From NCBI GenBank assembly GCA_938001995.1, contig CALLAV010000166.1, forward strand, positions 1 to 8,956: a stretch of DNA of 8,956 nucleotides, given 5' to 3'. This DNA comes from an uncultured Amylibacter sp. (lineage in GTDB: Bacteria; Pseudomonadota; Alphaproteobacteria; Rhodobacterales; Rhodobacteraceae). How positions within the stretch are numbered: the first letter of the stretch is position 1; each line of letters opens with the position of its first letter. Made by a program: the position numbers and the translations under genes. Below the pieces are notes generated by a model. It was given only the letters and a program-made list of their open reading frames with translations, ran no database searches and was not told the DNA's origin. Of the stretch, positions 1-5,810 are shown piece after piece.

Positions 1-92
1 AAATCCGCACCGGGCGTAATGTTCAGCAACAATCCCGCGCCAATAAAGGCGAGCAATACGGTCACGTCAAAACTGGTCAGCACATCCCACAT
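1..92 (-). CDS. LysE/RhtB-family exporter, N-terminal fragment
   Basis: This is the first 30 codons of a gene that runs off the left edge. It starts at ATG 92, whose A is the last base of the TGA stop of the upstream GFA gene, so translation is probably coupled. The peptide begins MWDVLTSFDVTVLLAF and continues with a hydrophobic helix ending in NITPGADF. A first transmembrane helix followed by TPG(A/P)(D/N) is the hallmark of the LysE/RhtB translocator family, inner-membrane exporters of amino acids and related small molecules. Substrate specificity cannot be read from this fragment. No good Shine-Dalgarno precedes the ATG, which fits coupling. It is the third gene of the XRE-cupin unit and is presumably co-regulated with it. 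Family assignment rests on the N-terminal motif only. Confidence 0.8.
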   Translation of the reverse strand, partial: MWDVLTSFDVTVLLAFIGAGLLLNITPGAD

Positions 93-475
93 CAGTATTG
101 ATCCACTTTCTCGACACCCTCTTCGATGTCGTAATAATCGCCTTTGTCTGCCACAAAAATGTGCTGCTCTGTCTGCAACCCCGTTGGTCCATCAAGCGTA
201 CCTGTCGCCACAGATGTCGCCCCTTCGCCGTCCAGTTGCCAGAACATCGACGATCCGCATTCCGTGCAAAATCCACGCCGCGCTGTGTCAGTCGAGCGGA
301 ACCATTTCAGCCCATCGTCTTTCGTGACATGAAAATGCTCACTGGGAACTTGAGTCGCACTCCAATAATGGCCGCTGGTTTTGCGACACTGCGTGCAATG
401 ACACGCTACGGATGGGCGCAATGCACCGCTGAGCTCATAGGTGACCGCGCCACACAAACAGGAACCTTTTTTCAC
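92..475 (-). CDS. GFA/CENP-V domain zinc protein (glutathione-dependent formaldehyde-activating-like)
   Basis: A 127-residue single-domain protein starting MKKGSCLCGAV. The zinc ligands of the GFA fold are all visible: C6-x-C8 at the start, then C25-H-C27-x2-C30 followed by RKTSG, then C70-x2-C73 followed by GSS. Family members bind zinc. The founding member accelerates formaldehyde-glutathione condensation, but most members have no proven reaction, so a thiol- or aldehyde-related role is only a guess. Start choice: an ATG at 487 overlaps the regulator's stop (TAATG), but GGAGG at 485-481 lies 5 bases before GTG 475, and starting there gives the usual short N-terminus. The ATG 487 form would add four residues (MEDA). 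An ATG at 538 would overlap the regulator by 52 bases and is unlikely. It sits between the XRE-cupin regulator and the LysE-type exporter and overlaps the exporter by one base. Confidence 0.88.
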   Translation of the reverse strand: MKKGSCLCGAVTYELSGALRPSVACHCTQCRKTSGHYWSATQVPSEHFHVTKDDGLKWFRSTDTARRGFCTECGSSMFWQLDGEGATSVATGTLDGPTGLQTEQHIFVADKGDYYDIEEGVEKVDQY

Positions 476-480
476 AGCAT

Positions 481-485
481 CCTCC
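481..485 (-). promoter_or_regulatory. Ribosome binding site deciding the GFA start
   Basis: GGAGG on the minus strand lies five bases upstream of GTG 475 and inside the four-codon extension that would follow ATG 487. It favours initiation at the GTG. The upstream gene's TAA (489-487) is only a few bases before it, so ribosomes ending the regulator gene would be delivered onto this site. Confidence 0.65.
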
Positions 486-486
486 A

Positions 487-1068
487 TTAATATACTGGCG
501 GAGCGATGACCCAAATCACCACCGCGTCCTGCGTCCAAGGGTTCGCCCAGCGGTACGCCTCGCCACGAATGCGAAAGCTGTCGCCTGGTTCCACATCAAA
601 CTGACGCGCCCCAACCCACAGGCGCAGCTTACCCGAAATAACGTAGCCAACCTCTTGTGTTGGGCGTGTTTCAAACTTCGTCATCTCGGCCCCTGCCTCA
701 AACGTCGAATGAAACATCTCAAAATCATCAGTAAGATCGGGGGACAACAGTTCTTCGATCAAACCATTGTCGCCATTCCCGACGCGTCGCCGCGCTGCAC
801 TGCGCACCACGTAACCTTCTTCCTCTGGGACCGCAGGGGCCCGACCAAAGAAGATGGACACCGAAACGTCCAGCGCCTGCGCCAATGTTTTCAACTCGTC
901 GATGGAAGGATGGGAAATGTCGCGTTCTACTTGGCTGAGCCATCCGACAGATTTCCCACAACGTTCAGCCAGATCCATCAACGTCACAGTCCGCGCCTTG
1001 CGCAAGGCCCGCAAGTCCGCCCCAAGTGATGCCGAAAGATATGGAGATGTGTCTGGCATGATTCCCAT
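487..1068 (-). CDS. XRE-family transcriptional regulator with C-terminal cupin sensor
   Basis: 193 residues, the usual size for XRE-cupin regulators. Residues about 16-73 form an HTH_3/XRE domain (LRALRKARTVTLMDLAERCG, then SVGWLSQVERD and PSIDELKTLAQALDVSVSIFF). Residues about 117-190 form a cupin_2 domain (EVGYVISGKLRLWVG, VEPGDSFRI, ending VIWVIAPPVY). Members of this family bind operators as dimers and sense a small ligand in the cupin barrel. The histidines that often hold a metal in the cupin are missing here (PTQEVGY and EAYRWANP), so a metal-free pocket is likely. Start at ATG 1068; ATG 1059 (MPDTS) is a possible alternative, and neither has a strong Shine-Dalgarno. First gene of a unit with the GFA protein and LysE-type exporter, and it probably represses itself through the inverted repeat at 1071-1095. 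Confidence 0.9.
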   Translation of the reverse strand: MGIMPDTSPYLSASLGADLRALRKARTVTLMDLAERCGKSVGWLSQVERDISHPSIDELKTLAQALDVSVSIFFGRAPAVPEEEGYVVRSAARRRVGNGDNGLIEELLSPDLTDDFEMFHSTFEAGAEMTKFETRPTQEVGYVISGKLRLWVGARQFDVEPGDSFRIRGEAYRWANPWTQDAVVIWVIAPPVY

Positions 1069-1070
1069 TC

Positions 1071-1095
1071 GTGAAATTTATCATGAAAATTTCAC
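1071..1095. promoter_or_regulatory. Perfect inverted repeat, probable XRE-cupin operator
   Basis: GTGAAATTT (1071-1079) and its exact reverse complement AAATTTCAC (1087-1095) are separated by 7 bases (ATCATGA). A further half-site ATTTCAC lies at 1101-1107, 12 bases on from the same heptamer in the right arm. The palindrome begins three bases from the regulator's ATG, so a bound dimer would block its transcription or early elongation. That the XRE-cupin protein binds here is inferred from position and symmetry. Confidence 0.65.
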
Positions 1096-1208
1096 ACTTT
1101 ATTTCACCAAAGCAAGCCTAAAAGCGACGTCACGTCAGATTTTTTGATCTTTTCGTGTTTTTTCCAGTTCTTTGCGGCTAAACCTTTGAGCGTAGGGTTG
1201 TTTCGTAC

Positions 1209-1214
1209 GGGAGG
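1209..1214 (+). promoter_or_regulatory. Ribosome binding site of the CRP-family gene
   Basis: GGGAGG with a 7-base spacer before ATG 1222. It is the strongest Shine-Dalgarno in the window and fixes the start of the gene. Confidence 0.75.
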
Positions 1215-1221
1215 CTGACAG

Positions 1222-1917
1222 ATGCAGCGCAATGAGCTGACATTTCCAAAAGACACGTTTTTAGGCCGTATTAACGACCAATCATGGGAGGAATTATCGT
1301 CCCTTTGGACGGTGCGCCGCTATCCGTCACGTCACTTCATTATTTCCGCTGAAGACCGCGACAGCGATGATGTGTTTTTTGTAATCGACGGTCAAATCCG
1401 CGCCACTGTGTACACAGACGCAGGGCGCGAGGTGTCGTTTTTGTCGTTTTCCAACGGCGACAGCATCGGCGAATTTTCCGCATTAGACGAAGCACCAAGG
1501 TCAAGCGATGCGGTTGCCGAAAAAGAAAGCCTTGTGGCGCGCCTGCCCGCCGAACAGTTTCGCAAGCTGGTGAAATCCAATCCAAATATAAGCCACGCGC
1601 TGCTGATGTTGATGATCGGCCACCTGCGTCGCTTGTCCAAGCGCGTTGTCGATTTCAACGCGAAAACGGCCGATGAACGCCTTCGCGACGAAATCCTAAC
1701 CCTTGCAGTCAGCCGTGCAAAAGGCGCGGATGAGGTGTTGATTGATCGCCCGCCAACCCAATCCGAAATGGCCTCTGTGGTGTTTTCGTCTCGCGAAAGT
1801 GTTGCCCGTGAAATGGGACGTATGCGCAAAGCTGGCGTTGCGCTGCGCGTTAAACGTAGCCTGCACATCCCAAGCATTCGCAAGTTCGAAGCCTACATCG
1901 AACGCTCCGCACCCTAG
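1222..1917 (+). CDS. CRP/FNR-family transcriptional regulator (cyclic-nucleotide-binding type)
   Basis: 231 residues, typical for the family. The N-terminal cNMP-binding beta-barrel spans about residues 13-115. Its phosphate-binding cassette reads GEFSALDEAPRSS (83-95), with the Glu and Arg spaced as in ligand-binding members, so a cyclic nucleotide may well be bound. A long dimerisation helix follows (about 117-145), then a Crp-type winged helix-turn-helix at about 152-225, with recognition segment PTQSEMASVVFSSRESVARE followed by MGRMRKAGV. The protein contains no cysteine at all, which rules out an FNR-type iron-sulfur or thiol redox sensor. It is transcribed alone, divergent from the XRE-cupin gene, and ends 43 bases before the LexA box of imuB. 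Its regulon cannot be told from here. No terminator hairpin was seen after the stop, so some read-through into imuB is possible. Confidence 0.92.
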   Translation: MQRNELTFPKDTFLGRINDQSWEELSSLWTVRRYPSRHFIISAEDRDSDDVFFVIDGQIRATVYTDAGREVSFLSFSNGDSIGEFSALDEAPRSSDAVAEKESLVARLPAEQFRKLVKSNPNISHALLMLMIGHLRRLSKRVVDFNAKTADERLRDEILTLAVSRAKGADEVLIDRPPTQSEMASVVFSSRESVAREMGRMRKAGVALRVKRSLHIPSIRKFEAYIERSAP

Positions 1918-1960
1918 CTTTTGGAAAATGCGCTCGACTCGGCAGGGCGAATCTTGGTAA

Positions 1961-1975
1961 GAACAAATCAAGAAC
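1961..1975 (+). promoter_or_regulatory. LexA (SOS) box upstream of imuB
   Basis: GAAC-AAATCAA-GAAC is an exact GAAC-N7-GAAC direct repeat, equivalent to GTTC-N7-GTTC on the other strand, the known LexA-binding motif of alphaproteobacteria. It ends 19 bases before ATG 1995. A weak promoter may overlap it: TTGGTA at 1954-1959 and CATTAT at 1975-1980, with a spacer of 15, so LexA would cover the polymerase site. The downstream gene is a mutagenesis factor, which supports the call. Confidence 0.85.
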
Positions 1976-1994
1976 ATTATTGACTTCTGCTGCC

Positions 1995-3662
1995 ATGCCC
2001 ACACGACGTATCCTTTCCATATGGTTCCCCCACTTGGCCGCTGAACGCGTTTTGCGTAGCCATCGTGGGGCCATCCTGAACCCCTTTGCAATCGTTGCCC
2101 AAGACAGCAACGCGCTCACGCTTGCCTGCCTGTCAGCAGAAGCCAGTGCCGAAGGGCTCACCATTGGTCAGTCCCTATCCGATGCCCGCGCCTTTTGCCC
2201 CAACCTCATGACCGCTCCTGAAAATCCACTACAAGAGGCGGGGTTTCTGGCGGGTCTGCGGCGTTGGGCGGGCAAATATTCCCCTTGGGTGGCAGAAGAG
2301 GCGCCCGCGTCTCTGATCCTCGACATCACAGGATGCGCGCATCTGTTTGGCGGCGAAGAACAGCTGGCAGAAGTGATTTCCCAAGATCTGCAAGACCTGC
2401 GCCTCACAGGGTTGCTCGGCATCGCAGACACGCCTGGGGCCGCATGGGCACTGGCGCGGTTTGCGGGGCAATCCGCGCAGGCGCACCGTTCAGGAGACGC
2501 CATTGAACAAGAAGCCCGCGCCACGCGGTCCCGCGCATTCAAGCGGCGCAATTGGGAGCGGGGCGGCCCCGCCCCTGCCCGTCTGCAAGCGGACACAAAC
2601 GCGCCCTGCATCGCAGCGCCGGGCAAAACCCGCGAGGCCATCGCCCGTCTACCCGTGGCCGCACTGCGTCTGCCGCGCGACATTTGCACGAACCTCAACC
2701 GTCTGGGCATCCGCATCATCGCCGATCTGATCGGCCTGCCCCGCGCCGCCTTGATGCGCCGCTTTGGGCGCGATGTGGTGCTGCGTCTGGATCAGGCGCT
2801 GGGCGCAGATCCCGAACCAATTTCGCCTGCACGGCGCACCCATCATTTTGCCACACGCCTGTCCTTGCCTGATCCCATTGGGCTGGCCGAAGATATCACC
2901 GCTGGCATCGAGCGTCTGTTGCCGCCCCTGTGCGAACGGCTGCGCAAAGCAGGGCGTGGGGCGCGACAGTTGCGGCTGTGGTGTTTTCGCACGGATCATA
3001 CCGTGCAGATTATCGAAGTGGGTCTTGCCCGCCCCAATCACGATCCTGAGCGCATACGCCCGCTGTTATTGCTGCAACTGCCTAATGTGGAACCTGGCTT
3101 TGGTATTGATACCTTACGGCTAGAGGCATTCGTGACCGAACCCCTGTCCAACACCCAACACAAGGGCCACGCCGACGCCGTTGCAAGCGCCCAAAAACTG
3201 CGGGATGGGGACAATGGCATGGCTGATCTGATGGGGCGGCTGGGTGCGCGCATTGGTCTGGAAAGCATCACGCGCCTGCATCCAGCCGACAGCCACATCC
3301 CCGAAAAAACCGCCACCCGCATGGCCGCTGCCTATTCTGAACCTGCGCAAGATTGGCCCGAGGTCCGCCTACGCCGCCCGTTAACCCTGTTCCAACCTGA
3401 AATCGTCACCGTTGAACAGCAGGGAGAAACGCCTTCTGCGGCACCTGCCGTGTTTCGCTGGCGCAGGCGGGCCTTTCATACCGCCAGCGCGACGGGGCCA
3501 GAACGTCTGTCGCCAGAATGGTGGCTCGATGACCCGAACTGGCGCGGGGGCACACGGGATTATTGGCGCATTGAAACCAAAACGGGGGAACGGTTGTGGA
3601 TTTTTGAAACCAAAACCCGTGAATATTCGGGCGGTTGGTTCTGTCAGGGTGATTTCGGTTAA
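1995..3662 (+). CDS. imuB: ImuB-type Y-family DNA polymerase homologue (catalytically inactive mutagenesis factor)
   Basis: 555 residues, starting MPTRRILSIWFPHLAAERVL. A TTG at 1980 would add MTSAA, but it lies within five bases of the LexA box, probably upstream of or at the transcription start, so ATG 1995 is preferred. ImuB helps DnaE2 copy damaged DNA under SOS control and docks on the sliding clamp. Visible parts: Y-family palm start at residues 4-20, the ImuB signature LDITGCAHLFGGE at about 109-121, a basic insert at about 166-200, a helix-hairpin-helix region at about 233-258, the little finger to about 400, a clamp-binding-like RPLTLF at about 461-466, and a C-terminal tail (GPERLSPEWW, then RDYWRIE). 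The metal-binding acids are absent: the DMD of motif I is replaced by WFP, and the SIDE motif aligns with APAS. The gene stands alone, with no imuA or dnaE2 adjacent. Its TAA overlaps the MFS gene's stop. Confidence 0.88.
   Translation: MPTRRILSIWFPHLAAERVLRSHRGAILNPFAIVAQDSNALTLACLSAEASAEGLTIGQSLSDARAFCPNLMTAPENPLQEAGFLAGLRRWAGKYSPWVAEEAPASLILDITGCAHLFGGEEQLAEVISQDLQDLRLTGLLGIADTPGAAWALARFAGQSAQAHRSGDAIEQEARATRSRAFKRRNWERGGPAPARLQADTNAPCIAAPGKTREAIARLPVAALRLPRDICTNLNRLGIRIIADLIGLPRAALMRRFGRDVVLRLDQALGADPEPISPARRTHHFATRLSLPDPIGLAEDITAGIERLLPPLCERLRKAGRGARQLRLWCFRTDHTVQIIEVGLARPNHDPERIRPLLLLQLPNVEPGFGIDTLRLEAFVTEPLSNTQHKGHADAVASAQKLRDGDNGMADLMGRLGARIGLESITRLHPADSHIPEKTATRMAAAYSEPAQDWPEVRLRRPLTLFQPEIVTVEQQGETPSAAPAVFRWRRRAFHTASATGPERLSPEWWLDDPNWRGGTRDYWRIETKTGERLWIFETKTREYSGGWFCQGDFG
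3571..3616 (+). repeat. Short direct repeat in the 3' end of imuB
   Basis: TTGAAACCAAAAC occurs at 3571-3583 and again at 3604-3616, exactly 33 bases (11 codons) apart and in frame, giving ETKT twice in the C-terminal tail. It could be a small internal duplication or chance codon repetition. Confidence 0.55.
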
Positions 3663-4891
3663 AGCCGCAGTCGCAGAAAACCATAAATCCCAAGGATGAC
3701 CGCAATGCAGCCTGCGATGACATAGGGCAACCGTAGCGCGGCTTCGCGCCCCAAGTCAGGTTCGGCCAGCGCCACGACCCCACCCGCCAGCAAAGCGCCA
3801 ACAGGCATAAGACCCCATCCAAAAAAGCGGTAAATGCTGTTCACACGACCCAGCAAATCGTCTGGAATCAACCGCTGGCGATAAGACACGGTGACCACAT
3901 TCCAAAGCAAGCCCGCGAACATCTCTACAAACAGTGCAGCGGCTACAACCCACACATTCGAGGTTAAGAAAATCACGAAAAACATCGTGGGGAACAGCAG
4001 CAAAACCAGTTGTAAACTCCGCTCCGCGCCTAAACGTTGGGCAATACCAGGACAAAGCAGTCCACCAACAACACCGCCCGCAGCCCCCGCTGTCAGCAAC
4101 AGACCATGACCAAAGCCCGACAAATTCAAAATTTCTTGTGAAAACAGAACCAAAATCGTCAACGCCATAATCGACAACATATTCGAAAACCCGAGCATGA
4201 CCGCCAGACGTAACAATTTTGGGTGATCCCAAAGCCAAATGAACCCTTCTTTTGCTTCCACAAAAAGGGAGCGTCGCACAGGGGTGCTGCGCGGGGGAAC
4301 TGTGATCAGCCACACAACCCATGCCGCAAGAGCGAACGTAATTGCATCCAAGGCAAACGGCGCAGGCACAGCATAGGCGATCAGAAACCCCGCAAGCGGC
4401 GGCCCAATGAAGCTGCCCATGATCTGCTCAATGCTCCAAATCTGGCCATTGGCCCGTTCGAGGTCATTGGATTCCACGACCGACGGCAGTGCCGTTTGCG
4501 CTGCATTATCGCGCACCACCTCGGCCGAGCCGAGTAGGAACGCCAAGCCAGACAGTGCCAGAATGTACCACCCCGCACCGCTGACAGGCGGCAAATCTGG
4601 CAGCGTCACGATCAACGCGACCACACCAGACGTCAGCAAAAGCCGCAACAAATCTGCCATCACCATCAGGCGTTGGCGATCACCGCGATCCGTAATCACA
4701 CCCGCTGGGATAGAGAAAAGGAACCAAGGTAAGCGGGTTGCAAACGCAACCATTGCAATCAAAAAAGGGTCCCGTGTGATCAATGACGCAAGCCACGGAA
4801 ATGCCAACGCAGACACACCATCACCAAGGTTGGAAATAGCGGACGCGGAAAACAAAAGCCGGTAATTACGGTTCTTTGCAAGCAATGACAT
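3659..4891 (-). CDS. MFS transporter (MFS_3 / EntS-like exporter family)
   Basis: 410 residues, with about 12 hydrophobic segments spread over the whole length, as expected of a Major Facilitator exporter in the inner membrane. Landmarks: MSLLAKNRNYRLLFSASAIS followed by NLGDG at the start of TM1, the loop AGVITDRGDRQRLM (the family's motif A region, between TM2 and TM3), DNAAQTALPSVV and ANGQIWSIEQIMGSFIGPP in the TM4-5 area, and LLGRVNSIYRFFGWGLMPVG before TM11. These match the EntS/macrolide-efflux-like MFS_3 branch, which exports drugs or siderophores by proton antiport. The substrate is unknown. Start at ATG 4891 with no clear Shine-Dalgarno. It follows yaaA on the same strand after 85 bases but has its own candidate promoter and a small inverted repeat. 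Its TAA shares TTAA with the imuB stop, convergently. Confidence 0.9.
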   Translation of the reverse strand: MSLLAKNRNYRLLFSASAISNLGDGVSALAFPWLASLITRDPFLIAMVAFATRLPWFLFSIPAGVITDRGDRQRLMVMADLLRLLLTSGVVALIVTLPDLPPVSGAGWYILALSGLAFLLGSAEVVRDNAAQTALPSVVESNDLERANGQIWSIEQIMGSFIGPPLAGFLIAYAVPAPFALDAITFALAAWVVWLITVPPRSTPVRRSLFVEAKEGFIWLWDHPKLLRLAVMLGFSNMLSIMALTILVLFSQEILNLSGFGHGLLLTAGAAGGVVGGLLCPGIAQRLGAERSLQLVLLLFPTMFFVIFLTSNVWVVAAALFVEMFAGLLWNVVTVSYRQRLIPDDLLGRVNSIYRFFGWGLMPVGALLAGGVVALAEPDLGREAALRLPYVIAGCIAVILGIYGFLRLRL

Positions 4892-4901
4892 AGCGCGCAG
4901 A

Positions 4902-4927
4902 TGCTGTTGTTTTTACAGCAATGTCAA
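4902..4927 (-). promoter_or_regulatory. Candidate promoter and operator of the MFS gene
   Basis: On the minus strand a perfect -35 hexamer TTGACA (4927-4922) is followed at once by an inverted repeat, TGCTGT (4920-4915) and ACAGCA (4907-4902), with 7 bases between arms. No good -10 is visible; CAGCAT at a 15-base spacer is the best. The repeat sits between the -35 and the start codon, where a repressor site would be expected. The regulator is unknown. Confidence 0.45.
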
Positions 4928-4976
4928 CCACTTCAAGTTGAGCCTGAGGTCACCCGCTGAAATTGCAAAGTTGACG

Positions 4977-5741
4977 TTAGGTCGCCTTGCGCGTGAATGT
5001 CAGGTTCGTTTCATCCGAAAGATTTGGTTGGAACCGATAGCCATCCACATCAAAGTCTTTCAGTCCATCCACGCTGTCCACACGGTTCTGGATCATATAC
5101 CGCGCCATTGCACCCCGTGCCTTTTTCGCGAAGAAGCCGATCATCTTCAGCTCTCCATCGCGGTCTTCCTTGAACGATGGTGTGATCACTTGGGATTTCA
5201 TCACTTTTTGGTTCGCAGCCTTAAAATATTCGCTGCTGGCGCAGTTGACCACGGGCGCACCACCTGATGCCGCGTCCATCGCCTTGGCCAGCTTAGTGCC
5301 CCAATAGGCATACAACGACGGGCCTTCTTTGTTCGCCAAACGGCTGCCCATTTCCAAGCGATACGGCTGGATCCGATCCATTGGGCGCAGCAGGCCATAA
5401 AGCCCACTTAGAATGCGCAAATGATCCTGCGCATAGGCCTGTTCATCCGAATTCAGGCTGTCCGCGTCCAATCCCACATAGGTATCACCCGCAAAAGCCA
5501 GCATTGCTTGTTTGGAGTTTTGATCTGTCGATTCTTTGGCGAATCCTTGAAACCGTTCGCGGTTCAGTTTTGCCAAATCTTCTGAAATTTTCATTAGGTC
5601 GCGCAGTTCAGACACGCTCAGTTTTTTTGCGATACGGGCCAATCGGTTCGCATCGGCCTGATACTCTGGCAGCGTTTCAATCACCCCTTGGGGTTTTTCG
5701 TCAAAGTTCAGTTTCTTTGCAGGGGACAGAACAGCCAGCAT
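4977..5741 (-). CDS. yaaA: YaaA family peroxide stress protein (DUF328/UPF0246)
   Basis: 254 residues, close to the E. coli YaaA length, and alignable over the whole length by its motifs: MLAVLSPAKKL at the N-terminus, FAGDTYVGL (83-91), LSGLYGLLRPMDRIQPYRLE followed by MG (111-132), YAYWGTKLA (144-152), NCASSEYFKA (166-175), and IGFFAKKARGAMARY (201-215). In E. coli YaaA is induced by peroxide through OxyR and protects DNA and protein by lowering free iron. Structures of relatives show a DNA-binding-like fold, and the biochemical activity is not settled. Start at ATG 5741 with AGAGG six bases upstream. It lies 69 bases downstream of recQ on the same strand, so it may be co-transcribed or use a promoter in that gap. 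Confidence 0.93.
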   Translation of the reverse strand: MLAVLSPAKKLNFDEKPQGVIETLPEYQADANRLARIAKKLSVSELRDLMKISEDLAKLNRERFQGFAKESTDQNSKQAMLAFAGDTYVGLDADSLNSDEQAYAQDHLRILSGLYGLLRPMDRIQPYRLEMGSRLANKEGPSLYAYWGTKLAKAMDAASGGAPVVNCASSEYFKAANQKVMKSQVITPSFKEDRDGELKMIGFFAKKARGAMARYMIQNRVDSVDGLKDFDVDGYRFQPNLSDETNLTFTRKAT

Positions 5742-5810
5742 TTTTCGCCTCTAAAATCGGATATCACTTTCTAAGGGATATAGCATCAATTCACCAATGG
5801 AAAAGCGCGT
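5742..5810 (-). other. recQ-yaaA intergenic gap with yaaA ribosome binding site and weak promoter candidate
   Basis: AGAGG at 5752-5748 is the yaaA Shine-Dalgarno. On the minus strand TATATC (-10-like) follows TTTTCC (poor -35) at a 16-base spacer, a weak promoter. GGATAT occurs twice on the plus strand (5759-5764 and 5776-5781), 17 bases apart, and could be part of a regulator site. No terminator hairpin was seen. Confidence 0.4.

Larger units (their letters stand above)
1069..1221. other. Divergent intergenic region between the XRE-cupin unit and the CRP-family gene
   Basis: 153 bases hold the control signals for both directions. Besides the inverted repeat next to the XRE gene there is a GACGTCACGTC stretch at 1126-1136 and three T-runs at 1140-1145, 1150-1153 and 1158-1163, whose centres are about 9 bases apart and which may bend the DNA. 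No convincing -35/-10 pair was found for either gene. TTGATC at 1144-1149 has no matching ATCAA half, so it is not an FNR box. Confidence 0.5.

Noticed and set aside
92..538. GFA gene starting at ATG 538 (148 residues)
   Set aside because: It would overlap the XRE-cupin gene by 52 bases and add a non-family N-terminus; the Shine-Dalgarno and stop-start junction point to 475 (or 487).
1144..1160. FNR/CRP box near TTGATC upstream of the CRP-family gene
   Set aside because: The second half (ATCAA or TCACA at the right spacing) is missing.
1918..1960. Terminator after the CRP-family gene
   Set aside because: No GC-rich stem followed by a T-run was seen.
1980..1994. TTG 1980 as the start of imuB
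   Set aside because: It lies immediately after the LexA box, probably at or upstream of the transcription start, and the family N-terminus begins at ATG 1995.
2168..3350. Several minus-strand and alternate-frame open frames inside imuB
   Set aside because: They are shadows of a high-GC coding region, with arginine/proline-rich or low-complexity translations and no motifs, while the imuB frame has clear conserved signatures.
4921..4976. Terminator after yaaA
   Set aside because: ACTTCAAGT (4929-4937) is a near-palindrome but too short and has no T-run after it.
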